Shown here: positions 7,859 to 14,632 of the stretch, in pieces
How the letters are laid out: the number at the start of each line of letters is the position of its first letter
Numbering within the stretch: position 1 is the first letter of the stretch
Assembly: GCA_902796565.1 (NCBI GenBank)
Contig: CADBPP010000128.1
Span: 1 to 18,773 of the forward strand
Length of the DNA stretch: 18,773 nt
Direction: 5' to 3'
From: an uncultured Eubacteriales bacterium
GTDB taxonomy: Bacteria > Bacillota > Clostridia > Eubacteriales > Anaerofustaceae
Made by a program: the position numbers and the translations under genes
Notes under the pieces: generated by a model
Databases searched by the model: none
What the model was told of the DNA's origin: nothing
What the model saw: the letters and a program-made list of their open reading frames with translations, nothing else

Positions 7859-9427
7859 TTATTTATTCGTATTGAAATCCACCAGGAACTTCATCACGTC
7901 GCTTTCGAAGGATTCATCCTTCATCTGGGGCAGATCTCTGAAGTACATGGGGGAACGGGACTGCTGGTAGGACTTCCATTCCGGCAGCGGTGTCCCGTCC
8001 ACGTCGGTTCCGTTGGGATCGCCGGTCTTCATGAAGTTCGCCCAGTAGGTGCTCATCATGCGGGCAAGGTCGTAATCCTTTCCGACGAAGGGCCTCCAGC
8101 ATACCGCGAGGGTATCGAAGAAGAACCACAGATCGGAGGAATGGAAAGCTCCCATGTTGTCCCAGCCCGGCATTTCCTGATCGGTGACATAGTAGTACAC
8201 GCTGGGGGCATCCTTCAGCCTGGAAGTGCTCTCGCAGATGCAGCGGCAGCCCAGCTCAACCGTTGAAGTGGTGGCCTTTTTCTTCGTGTCTTCCCAGTTG
8301 TCGCACAGGACTGTTTTGAGGAACTCATCCGCTCTGTCGCCGAAAGCGCTCCGGGCGTATTCCATAAGCTCTTCGTTGGAGGAATACGGGGGCACGTTGG
8401 GGAATTCGATAGCGGTATTGCCCATCAGGAGGGGCAGCATGTGGCGCTGATTCTCCACGGCTCTTACGGTACCGGTGCCGAACAGGTACTTGTAGTCCAC
8501 GACGGCTCCCATCCTGGTGCTGGAGATACCGCGGGTCCTGAGGGCGGTGGTGTCGAACACTCCTCCTATGAACTCCGCGTACTTGTCTCTGATGTAGAAC
8601 TTGTCCAGCTCCCTGGCTTCCTTAAGGGTCTTTACTCCCAGATGCTCGAAGAACGCCACTCCCAGCTCCTCCGCTTCCGGCAGCTCCTTGAAGTTCTTGC
8701 CGGGACCGCCGCCCACGTTCAGGGGGGCATAGCCTCCGAAGAAGGTGCCGCTCATGATGATGGCCTTGTGGAAGAGCCCCTCGGTGACCGGGGTGGTAAG
8801 ATGGGAGACGACGCTGCCTCCTCCCGCCGACTGTCCTCCGATGGTGATGTTGTCGGGATCCCCTCCGAAGGCGGCTATGTTTCTCTTCACCCATTTCATT
8901 CCGGCGAACTGGTCGAGATATCCGAAGTTCGCGGGAGCATCGGGGTTCTCTGCGGTGATGTCGGGATGGCAGAGGAATCCGAAGCAGTTGACACGGTAAT
9001 TGACGGTGACCACCACTATGCCCTTCCTTGCCAGGCGTTCTCCGTTGAATTCCATCTCCTGGGTATTGCCCTCCTGCAGTCCTCCCCCGAAGAACCAGAC
9101 GAAGACTGGAAGACGCTCCGTGTCATCTGACGCGGGCGTCCATACGTTCAGGTACAGGCAGTCCTCGTCCATCTCTATCTCCAGGTCCACGTTCCATTCG
9201 CGGCTGTAGACGTTGTTCTGTGCGCCGGGTGTAGCCTGCATGGAGATGGGCGCGAAGCGGGCGCAGTCCCTTACCCCCGCCCAGTCCTCTGCGGGCATGG
9301 GGGAATGCCATCTGAGATCTCCCACGGGTGGAGCGGCAAAGGGAACTCCCTTATAGCAGTAAACTCTGGGATCGGCTCCCGGTATGCCCCTGAGCCATCC
9401 GTTCTCAACTTTAGTCTGTTTGATCAT
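7859..9427 (-). CDS. Type-B carboxylesterase 1 (alpha/beta hydrolase)
   Basis: A 522-residue carboxylesterase of the COesterase (type B) family, which cleaves carboxylic esters. The N-terminal RGVPFAAPPVG-like block (here KGVPFAAPPVG) and the oxyanion-hole segment WFFGGGLQEG are present. The nucleophile is Ser200 in GGQSAGG. The acid is probably the Glu in GNTAIEF, and the base His lies in AFHSSDLWFFF. There is no signal peptide, so it should act in the cytosol on imported or internal esters. GAGAGGA lies upstream of the start at 9427, 15 bases after the preceding gene's stop, which makes it the last gene of araA-araD-esterase 2-esterase 1. It is a tandem paralogue of its neighbour and shares a 53-base identical DNA tract with it. 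Possible substrates are hydroxycinnamoyl or acetyl esters of arabinose; only the context supports that. Confidence 0.92.
   Translation of the reverse strand: MIKQTKVENGWLRGIPGADPRVYCYKGVPFAAPPVGDLRWHSPMPAEDWAGVRDCARFAPISMQATPGAQNNVYSREWNVDLEIEMDEDCLYLNVWTPASDDTERLPVFVWFFGGGLQEGNTQEMEFNGERLARKGIVVVTVNYRVNCFGFLCHPDITAENPDAPANFGYLDQFAGMKWVKRNIAAFGGDPDNITIGGQSAGGGSVVSHLTTPVTEGLFHKAIIMSGTFFGGYAPLNVGGGPGKNFKELPEAEELGVAFFEHLGVKTLKEARELDKFYIRDKYAEFIGGVFDTTALRTRGISSTRMGAVVDYKYLFGTGTVRAVENQRHMLPLLMGNTAIEFPNVPPYSSNEELMEYARSAFGDRADEFLKTVLCDNWEDTKKKATTSTVELGCRCICESTSRLKDAPSVYYYVTDQEMPGWDNMGAFHSSDLWFFFDTLAVCWRPFVGKDYDLARMMSTYWANFMKTGDPNGTDVDGTPLPEWKSYQQSRSPMYFRDLPQMKDESFESDVMKFLVDFNTNK
9246..9298. repeat. 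53-base tract identical to 10794-10846 (copy in esterase 1)
   Basis: Every base matches the other copy, third codon positions included, while the flanking sequences of the two esterase genes differ often. It encodes the same MPAEDWAGVRDCARF region in both. This suggests gene conversion or recent recombination between the tandem copies. Confidence 0.85.
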
Positions 9428-9442
9428 ATCTTTTATCCTCTC

Positions 9443-10975
9443 TCAGATCTTATCCATGTAGAACCTTCTGGTCTTTTCCATCCACGGTGTCTCGGTGCAG
9501 GAGTCCTCCATCCGTGCGCGGTCGGTGAATACCATGGCGGTCTTCTCTTCATTGTAGCGCTTCCATTCGGGCATCCTCTCTCCTGTGATGTCGTCTCCGT
9601 TGGGGTCGCCCTTCTTTACGAAGTTGGCGAGGTAATTGCTCATGATCCTTGCCAGGTCGAAATCCTTGCCCTTGAAGGGCCTCCAGCATGCGCCGAGGCT
9701 CTCGAACCAGAACCACAGGTCGGAGGAGTGGAACGCTCCGGGATGATCCTCGCCGGGAAGCTCCCCATAGAAACGGTAGAACCAGGTAGGAATGGAAGGA
9801 TCCTTCTTCTCCGTCGCCTCCAGGGCGCATCTGATGGCCAGCTCGTTGGCGTTGATGGTGGCCGCTCTGTTGGCCTCTTCGAGGTCCATGCCTTCTATGA
9901 GGCTGAGGAATTCCGGAGCCAGCTTTTCACCGTAGGCGCGAACAGTCAGATCCCTCAGCTCATCAAGGCTCGCACAGCCGGGACGGTTCACGAAGTCGCC
10001 GGAAACGTGTCCCATGAACAGGGGCACCATCCAGCGTCTGTTCTGCATCATCAGATCGTTTTCGTTGTCGATGACGTACTTCCCGTCGATGACCGTGCCC
10101 CACATGGTGCGCAGGCCCTTTGCGGAACGCTGCTGTTTGTATTCGTCAAATTTGTCTCTGAGGTAGAAAGCGTCCAGCGCCCTCGCCTCGCTGAGAGAGC
10201 TGACGCCGAGGAATTCGAAGAAGTCGATGCCGTCCGCTTCCGCATCCGCCAGCGTGCGGTTGGAGCTCATGGCCCTGTAGGGGGTGAACATGGTGCCGGA
10301 GATGAGTGCGGCCTTCTGGAACAGACCCTCATTGAGGGGGGAAGTCAGCTGGGTCGCGACGCTCATTCCGCCGGAGGACTGTCCTCCTATGGTGATGTTG
10401 TCGGGATCTCCTCCGAAGGAAGCGATGTTGCGCTTCACCCACATGGTACCGAACCTCTGGTCCAGGTTGCCGAAGCTGGAAGGGAAGTCGGGATTCTCTG
10501 CTGTGATCTCGGGATGGCAGAGGAATCCGAAGACGTTCAGACGGTAGTTCACCGTGACGACCACGATGCCCCTGCGGGCCAGTCTCTCTCCGTTGAACTC
10601 CATTTCCTGAGTGTTGCCCTCCTGCAGTCCTCCTCCGAAGTACCATACGAATACCGGAAGCCTTTCGGATGTGTCCTTTGCGGGAGTCCAGATGTTGAGG
10701 TACAGGCAGTCCTCGCTCATCTCTATCCCCGTATCCACGTTCCATTCCTTTTTATAGATGTTGTCCACGCTTCCGGGGACGTTCTGCATTGAAATGGGCG
10801 CGAAGCGGGCGCAGTCCCTTACCCCCGCCCAGTCCTCTGCGGGCATCGGCGCGTGCCATCTGAGTTCTCCCACCGGGGGCGCCGCGTAGGGAACTCCCCT
10901 GTAAACATAGACCCTGGGATCCGCTCCGGGTATCCCCTTCAGCAGTCCGTTCTCGACTCTTGTCTGTTTGATCAT
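9443..10975 (-). CDS. Type-B carboxylesterase 2 (alpha/beta hydrolase)
   Basis: A 510-residue paralogue of the next gene downstream (about 60% identical by eye) and the same kind of ester hydrolase. The nucleophile is Ser200 in GGQSSGG, the oxyanion region is WYFGGGLQEG, and His is in AFHSSDLWFWF. The acid position seems to be Asp in GHVSGDF, whereas the paralogue has Glu in GNTAIEF. The regions lining the acyl pocket (about residues 225-350) differ most between the two, which fits a split in substrate preference. No signal peptide is present. AAGGAG lies just upstream of the start at 10975, which comes 22 bases after the araD stop. The tight spacing shows co-transcription with araA and araD and links ester cleavage to arabinose catabolism. 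Confidence 0.92.
   Translation of the reverse strand: MIKQTRVENGLLKGIPGADPRVYVYRGVPYAAPPVGELRWHAPMPAEDWAGVRDCARFAPISMQNVPGSVDNIYKKEWNVDTGIEMSEDCLYLNIWTPAKDTSERLPVFVWYFGGGLQEGNTQEMEFNGERLARRGIVVVTVNYRLNVFGFLCHPEITAENPDFPSSFGNLDQRFGTMWVKRNIASFGGDPDNITIGGQSSGGMSVATQLTSPLNEGLFQKAALISGTMFTPYRAMSSNRTLADAEADGIDFFEFLGVSSLSEARALDAFYLRDKFDEYKQQRSAKGLRTMWGTVIDGKYVIDNENDLMMQNRRWMVPLFMGHVSGDFVNRPGCASLDELRDLTVRAYGEKLAPEFLSLIEGMDLEEANRAATINANELAIRCALEATEKKDPSIPTWFYRFYGELPGEDHPGAFHSSDLWFWFESLGACWRPFKGKDFDLARIMSNYLANFVKKGDPNGDDITGERMPEWKRYNEEKTAMVFTDRARMEDSCTETPWMEKTRRFYMDKI
10794..10846. repeat. 53-base tract identical to 9246-9298 (copy in esterase 2)
   Basis: This is the second copy of the identical tract, in the same place relative to the start codon of the paralogous esterase gene. 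Identity ends abruptly at both edges. Confidence 0.85.
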
Positions 10976-10997
10976 GGCTCTTTCTCCTTATTGTTTA

Positions 10998-11690
10998 TTA
11001 TTTATCCTGCCCGTAATAGGCGTTCTTTCCGTGCTTTCTTAGATAATGCTTGTCCATCAGTTCCTGCTGCATGGGCCGCTCGTGTCTCAGCTGCAGATTG
11101 TGATAGGCCATCTCCGATACATATTCCAGCACCGCCGCGTGATATACCGATTCGTCGGCGTCTTTTCCCCAGCTGAAGGGGCCGTGGCCCGCCACCAGCA
11201 CGGCGGGCACGTCCGACGGATCTATATCCCTGAAGGTCTCGACGATCACGTTTCCGGTCTCAGCCTCGTATTCTCCCCGGATCTCATCGGGGGTCAGCAG
11301 TCTCGTGCAGGGCACAGGCCCGTAGAAGTAATCCGCGTGGGTGGTGCCGAAGGCCGGCACCGCCATGTTCATCTGGGCAAAGGTGGTGGCCCATCTGCTG
11401 TGGGTATGGGTTATTCCTCCCACCATCGGGAAAGAGCGGTACAGCACCAGATGGGTGGGAGTGTCCGAGGAGGGCTTAAGCTCTCCTTCCACCCTCTCTC
11501 CGGTGGCGACGTCCACCACCACCATGTCCCCGGGCTGCATCACATCATAGCTGACGCCGCTGGGCTTGATGACCATGTAGCGGCGGTCCTCCGAGATCTG
11601 GGAGACGTTCCCCCAGGTGAAGATCACCAGACCGTGCTTTACCAGGTCCAGGTTGGCTTTGCAGACTTTTTCCTTTAATTCTTCGAGCAT
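10998..11690 (-). CDS. araD: L-ribulose-5-phosphate 4-epimerase
   Basis: It converts L-ribulose 5-phosphate to D-xylulose 5-phosphate, the last step of L-arabinose entry into the pentose phosphate pathway. The 230-residue length matches the class II aldolase/epimerase family (E. coli AraD has 231). The zinc ligands fall at nearly E. coli positions: Asp76, His95 and His97 in THTHS, and His169 in AGHGPF. Asp120 in THAD, and a Tyr pair at 225-226 near the C-terminus, match the catalytic Asp and Tyr. The N-terminal TWGNVS and KPSGVSY phosphate-binding blocks are present. The AGGAGG SD overlaps the araA stop, so the two genes are translationally close. UlaF/SgbE-type epimerases share the fold, but the araA neighbour settles the assignment. 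Confidence 0.95.
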   Translation of the reverse strand: MLEELKEKVCKANLDLVKHGLVIFTWGNVSQISEDRRYMVIKPSGVSYDVMQPGDMVVVDVATGERVEGELKPSSDTPTHLVLYRSFPMVGGITHTHSRWATTFAQMNMAVPAFGTTHADYFYGPVPCTRLLTPDEIRGEYEAETGNVIVETFRDIDPSDVPAVLVAGHGPFSWGKDADESVYHAAVLEYVSEMAYHNLQLRHERPMQQELMDKHYLRKHGKNAYYGQDK

Positions 11691-11699
11691 CGTATCCTC

Positions 11700-13178
11700 C
11701 TAGCGCAGCTTCCATGCGATGTCGCTGAGCATCAGCTGCATCTTCAGGCCTTCAACTGTGGTATCCTTTCCGATGTGGACGTATTCGATATCCATCATTT
11801 CCGCCCAGTCCTCATACAGCTCCGGGGTGGCGTCGTAGCTGAGGACCGTGTGGTGGGCCCCTCCGCACATGATCCACATCTTGGCTCCCGTCATAAGGGA
11901 GGGAAGGGCTCTCCACATGACTCTGGCCACGGGAAGGTTGGGCATCTCCATGATGGGCTTTACGCATTCGATATCCTGGACGATGAGACGCAGCCTTCCG
12001 CCCATGTCAATCAGGGAAGCGACGGTGGCTTTGCCTGCCTTTCCTTCGAACACCAGCCTTGCGGGATCCTTTTCGTTCATTCCGATCCCCAGGTGGTGGG
12101 TCTCTATCCTGGGCTTTGCCGCTGCCAGAGTGGGGCATACCTCCAGCATGTGGGCTCCGAGGGAGTATTCCTCGCCCTTCACCAGGTGGTATGTGTAATC
12201 CTCCATGAAGCCGCTTCCGCCGCCCATTCCATCGGTCATCACCTTCACCAGGTGGGTCATGGCAGCGACCTTCCAGTCGCCCTCGGCCCCATAGCCGTAG
12301 CCTTCCTCGAGAAGGTGCTGGCTGGCGATGCCGGGCAGCTGCTCCATGCCGTACAGATCCTGGAATGTGTTGGTATAGGCTCCCGCGCCTTCTTCGTCCA
12401 GCATCTTCCTTATCGCGATCTCCTCCCTGGCCTGGTAGCGCACCAGGTCCATCCTGTCGGTGGCCAGCTCATATCTGTCGAGATAGACTTTCGTCAGTTC
12501 GTCGATCTCTTCCTCCGTGACCCCGTTCATGGCCTTCACCAGGTCTCCGACCGCCCAGGTGTTGACCTGCCAGCCCAGTTTTTCCTGCACCATGACCTTG
12601 TCGCCTTCGGTCACCGCCACGTCCCTCATGTTGTCGCCGAAACGCATGACCCTCAGGTGCCTGCTTTCGTTGAAGCCGATGGCGGCCCTCATCCAGACTC
12701 CCAGCTCCCTGAGGGGCTCCTCATCCTGCCAGAAACCCATGATGATCTTGCGGGGGACCCTCAGCCGGGCGCCTATGAAGCCGTGTTCCCTGTCGCCGTG
12801 GGCGGCCTGGTTCAGGTTCATGAAGTCCATGTCGATCTCCTCGTTGGGGATCTCGCGGTTGTACTGTGTGGCGAAATGGCACCAGGGCTTCTGCAGCAGC
12901 GCCAGGCCGTTGAGCCAGAGCTTGCTGGGGCTGAAGGTATGGCACCAGGTGACTATGCCCATGCAGCTGTCGTCGTAATTGGCCTCCTTTATGAACGATG
13001 TGGCGGCCTCTTCTGTCTTGACCGTGCCCTTGTATACCAGCTTAACGGGGATGAGGGGGCATTCGCTGATCTTTTCGGCCATCTCCAGGGCTCTTTTCTC
13101 AACGATCTCAAGGACCTCCTCACCGTAAAGGAACTGGCTTCCGACTATGAACCAGAACTGTTTTTCAGTGTTTGACAT
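11700..13178 (-). CDS. araA: L-arabinose isomerase
   Basis: It converts L-arabinose to L-ribulose with Mn2+ in the cytosol. It is 492 residues long (E. coli 500). The four metal/catalytic residues are seen with a constant shift of seven from E. coli numbering: Glu299 in AEGDWK, Glu326 in FMEDYTYH, His343 in LGAHMLE, and a His in GGAHHTVLS near 443. The N-terminal WFIVGSQFLYG block is typical. ATG 13178 follows AAGGAGG. An in-frame extension to 13235 would add 19 unlikely residues across the SD. It is the first gene of an araA-araD-esterase-esterase operon. Its promoter at 13259-13288, an ACAAATTTGT dyad just downstream and a cre-like site upstream suggest repression by the divergent AraR-like protein and glucose control. 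No araB is present in the window. Confidence 0.97.
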   Translation of the reverse strand: MSNTEKQFWFIVGSQFLYGEEVLEIVEKRALEMAEKISECPLIPVKLVYKGTVKTEEAATSFIKEANYDDSCMGIVTWCHTFSPSKLWLNGLALLQKPWCHFATQYNREIPNEEIDMDFMNLNQAAHGDREHGFIGARLRVPRKIIMGFWQDEEPLRELGVWMRAAIGFNESRHLRVMRFGDNMRDVAVTEGDKVMVQEKLGWQVNTWAVGDLVKAMNGVTEEEIDELTKVYLDRYELATDRMDLVRYQAREEIAIRKMLDEEGAGAYTNTFQDLYGMEQLPGIASQHLLEEGYGYGAEGDWKVAAMTHLVKVMTDGMGGGSGFMEDYTYHLVKGEEYSLGAHMLEVCPTLAAAKPRIETHHLGIGMNEKDPARLVFEGKAGKATVASLIDMGGRLRLIVQDIECVKPIMEMPNLPVARVMWRALPSLMTGAKMWIMCGGAHHTVLSYDATPELYEDWAEMMDIEYVHIGKDTTVEGLKMQLMLSDIAWKLR

Positions 13179-13235
13179 TGTTGATCTTCCTCCTTTGACA
13201 ACTCCGTTTTCGGTGCCGTGCGAAGAACGCGGCAA

Positions 13236-13245
13236 ACAAATTTGT
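13236..13245. promoter_or_regulatory. Candidate AraR-like operator 1 (ACAAATTTGT)
   Basis: A perfect 10-bp palindrome at about +7 to +16 relative to the predicted araA start, a place where a bound repressor would block transcription. It is nine-tenths identical to the site at 13409-13418. It is not the Bacillus AraR box, whose half-sites face the other way. Confidence 0.5.
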
Positions 13246-13258
13246 CTTTCATTTTATT

Positions 13259-13288
13259 AGCATAACATAAATAAAAGCGGATAGTCAA
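13259..13288 (-). promoter_or_regulatory. araA operon promoter
   Basis: On the minus strand, TTGACT (13288-13283) and an extended -10, TG-T-TATGCT (TATGCT at 13264-13259), are 18 bases apart. Transcription should start near 13252, giving a leader of about 75 bases. Confidence 0.6.
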
Positions 13289-13317
13289 CATAAAACATGA
13301 ACAGAAAGCCATATATA

Positions 13318-13331
13318 TGAAATCGGTTTTA
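13318..13331. promoter_or_regulatory. Candidate catabolite-response element (cre)
   Basis: TGAAATCGGTTTTA matches 13 of 14 positions of the Firmicute CcpA consensus TGWAANCGNTNWCA. It lies about 30 bases upstream of the araA -35, an unusual place for simple repression, and about 105 bases before the regulator's -35. Confidence 0.45.
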
Positions 13332-13408
13332 TTTATCGAAATATATTTCCGAAGAATGACGGAGTCTTTCGGTCATGGTTTTATTTTGCATGATAAAATA
13401 AAATAGAT

Positions 13409-13418
13409 ACAAATTAGT
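13409..13418. promoter_or_regulatory. Candidate AraR-like operator 2 (ACAAATTAGT)
   Basis: It differs by one base from the site at 13236-13245 and is set in a 14-bp near-palindrome (ATAC...GTAT, 13407-13420). It is about 20 bases upstream of the regulator's -35. Its centre lies 173 bp from the first site, which could allow looping. Confidence 0.45.
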
Positions 13419-13436
13419 ATTTTAGGCAAAAATCAG

Positions 13437-13465
13437 TTGAGGATTTTTTATATTTGTTATATTAT
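13437..13465 (+). promoter_or_regulatory. Promoter of the AraR-like regulator
   Basis: TTGAGG at 13437-13442 and TATTAT at 13460-13465 are spaced by 17 bases, upstream of the GGAGG SD and the ATG at 13497. An overlapping TATATT at 13458 is an alternative -10. Confidence 0.6.
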
Positions 13466-13496
13466 TTAATTGTAAGGGAAAAATGGAGGAAATGGC

Positions 13497-14564
13497 ATGT
13501 CTAAAACGAAAGCGGAGCGGCTTACGGACGAGCTGCGCAGCTGTATTATCGAGCATACCTACCGCTACCGGGACAAGCTCCCCACGGAGATGGCCCTCGT
13601 CGAAAAGTATTCGGTGAGCCGCCAGACCGTCAGGAAGGCTCTTGCCGCGCTGGTGTCCGAAGGGCTTCTAGAGAGCATCCAGGGCAGCGGGTACTACGTG
13701 ACATACAATCTCAAGAACTCTCAGAAATGCATGAGGATCGCGGTGATAGCCACATACATCACCGAGTACATCTTCCCGCTGATCCTCAACGGGATCGAAA
13801 GGACCGCATCGGAGAACGGCTACTCGGTCATGATAACCGCTACCAACAATTCCATCGCCTCCGAGCGGGCGATACTGGAGAACCTGATGAAGAATCCGGT
13901 GGACGGGATCCTGGTGGAGGGCACCAAGACGGCCCTTCCCAACCCGAACATCATATATTACAGGAAGCTGGCGGATTCCGGCATCCCCATCGTGTTCTTC
14001 AACGGCTACTATGCCTCACTGGAACATCCTGACATCAAGCATGTGGTGGTGGATGACTACAACGGCGGGCGGATGCTGGTGAGATACCTCATCGATCACG
14101 GCCACGAAAAGATCGGCGGGATCTTCAAGAGCGACGACATCCAGGGCAATCTCCGCTTCTCCGGCTTCATCGACGAGCTGATGGAAAGCGGCGTCGGCTA
14201 CTCCGACAGTTCCATCGCCTGGTTCACCACCGAGAACAAATATGTGTTCCTCAACGGCATCAATACCGGCAGCATGCTCAAGAACATCATGAATACATGT
14301 ACCGCCATCGTATGCTTCAACGATGAGATAGCATATCAGCTCACCATGATACTGGACAACACGCCGGAGACTGCCGTGAGGACCATAGTGAGCTTTGACC
14401 ATCACAAGGACATAAGGAGCACCAGCGGCATAGAGGTGCTCTCCCTGGGCTTCCCGAAGGACACGATGGGACGCACCATAACAGAGAAGCTCATCAGAAT
14501 GATAGACTGCGCGGGGGAGGAGTCCGAGACTCTGGACTGGCTCCCGCTTCAGGCGTCCTGCTAG
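13497..14564 (+). CDS. AraR-like transcriptional regulator (GntR DNA-binding + LacI-type sugar-binding)
   Basis: A 355-residue regulator with a GntR winged-helix domain at about residues 5-70. The LPTEMALVEKYSVSRQTVRKAL helix-turn-helix pattern and the GSGYYV wing are clear. A periplasmic-binding-protein-like ligand domain follows at about 75-345 (CMRIAVIATYITEYIFP, then the LacI-type DDYNGGRMLVRYLIDHGH block). This is the layout of Bacillus subtilis AraR, which represses arabinose genes and is released by L-arabinose. GGAGG precedes the start by seven bases. Divergent placement from araA supports control of that operon and of itself, with the ACAAATT(T/A)GT sites as likely targets. It may also act on the transporter and hydrolase genes, but I saw no such sites there. 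The family is certain; calling it AraR is likely but not proven. Confidence 0.9.
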   Translation: MSKTKAERLTDELRSCIIEHTYRYRDKLPTEMALVEKYSVSRQTVRKALAALVSEGLLESIQGSGYYVTYNLKNSQKCMRIAVIATYITEYIFPLILNGIERTASENGYSVMITATNNSIASERAILENLMKNPVDGILVEGTKTALPNPNIIYYRKLADSGIPIVFFNGYYASLEHPDIKHVVVDDYNGGRMLVRYLIDHGHEKIGGIFKSDDIQGNLRFSGFIDELMESGVGYSDSSIAWFTTENKYVFLNGINTGSMLKNIMNTCTAIVCFNDEIAYQLTMILDNTPETAVRTIVSFDHHKDIRSTSGIEVLSLGFPKDTMGRTITEKLIRMIDCAGEESETLDWLPLQASC

Positions 14565-14579
14565 AACAAACCGCATTCC

Positions 14580-14609
14580 TTGCCTGAATCGCCGGGCATT
14601 GAATAGAAT
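14580..14609 (+). promoter_or_regulatory. Possible promoter of the serine hydrolase pair
   Basis: TTGCCT (14580-14585) and TAGAAT (14604-14609) are 18 bases apart in the 68-base gap after the regulator gene. No terminator was seen after the regulator, so read-through from its promoter is equally possible. Confidence 0.4.
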
Positions 14610-14632
14610 AAAAAAGACCACAGGAGGTAATT

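Larger units (their letters stand above)
13179..13496. promoter_or_regulatory. AT-rich divergent control region between araA and the AraR-like gene
   Basis: This 318-bp gap has no convincing gene. It is far richer in A and T than its surroundings. It holds promoters in both directions, two related ACAAATT(T/A)GT sites, a cre-like site, interleaved dyads at 13349-13376 (CCGAA with TTCGG, ATGAC with GTCAT) and a 9-bp inverted repeat, TTTTATTTT with AAAATAAAA, at 13379-13403. Confidence 0.75.

Noticed and set aside
9305..10792. A 495-codon open frame on the plus strand opposite the type-B esterases
   Set aside because: It runs antisense through both esterase genes, has no SD and no family features; it is a shadow.
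11775..13175. A 466-codon open frame on the plus strand opposite araA
   Set aside because: The minus strand encodes a complete L-arabinose isomerase with all catalytic residues; the plus frame is its shadow, caused by GC-rich codon bias, and is full of His/Gly/Val runs.
13145..13252. A 35-codon minus-strand reading frame whose ATG falls at the predicted araA transcription start and which overlaps the araA start out of frame (possible leaderless leader peptide)
   Set aside because: It has no SD, its composition is not protein-like, and the start site is only predicted; chance is the simpler explanation.
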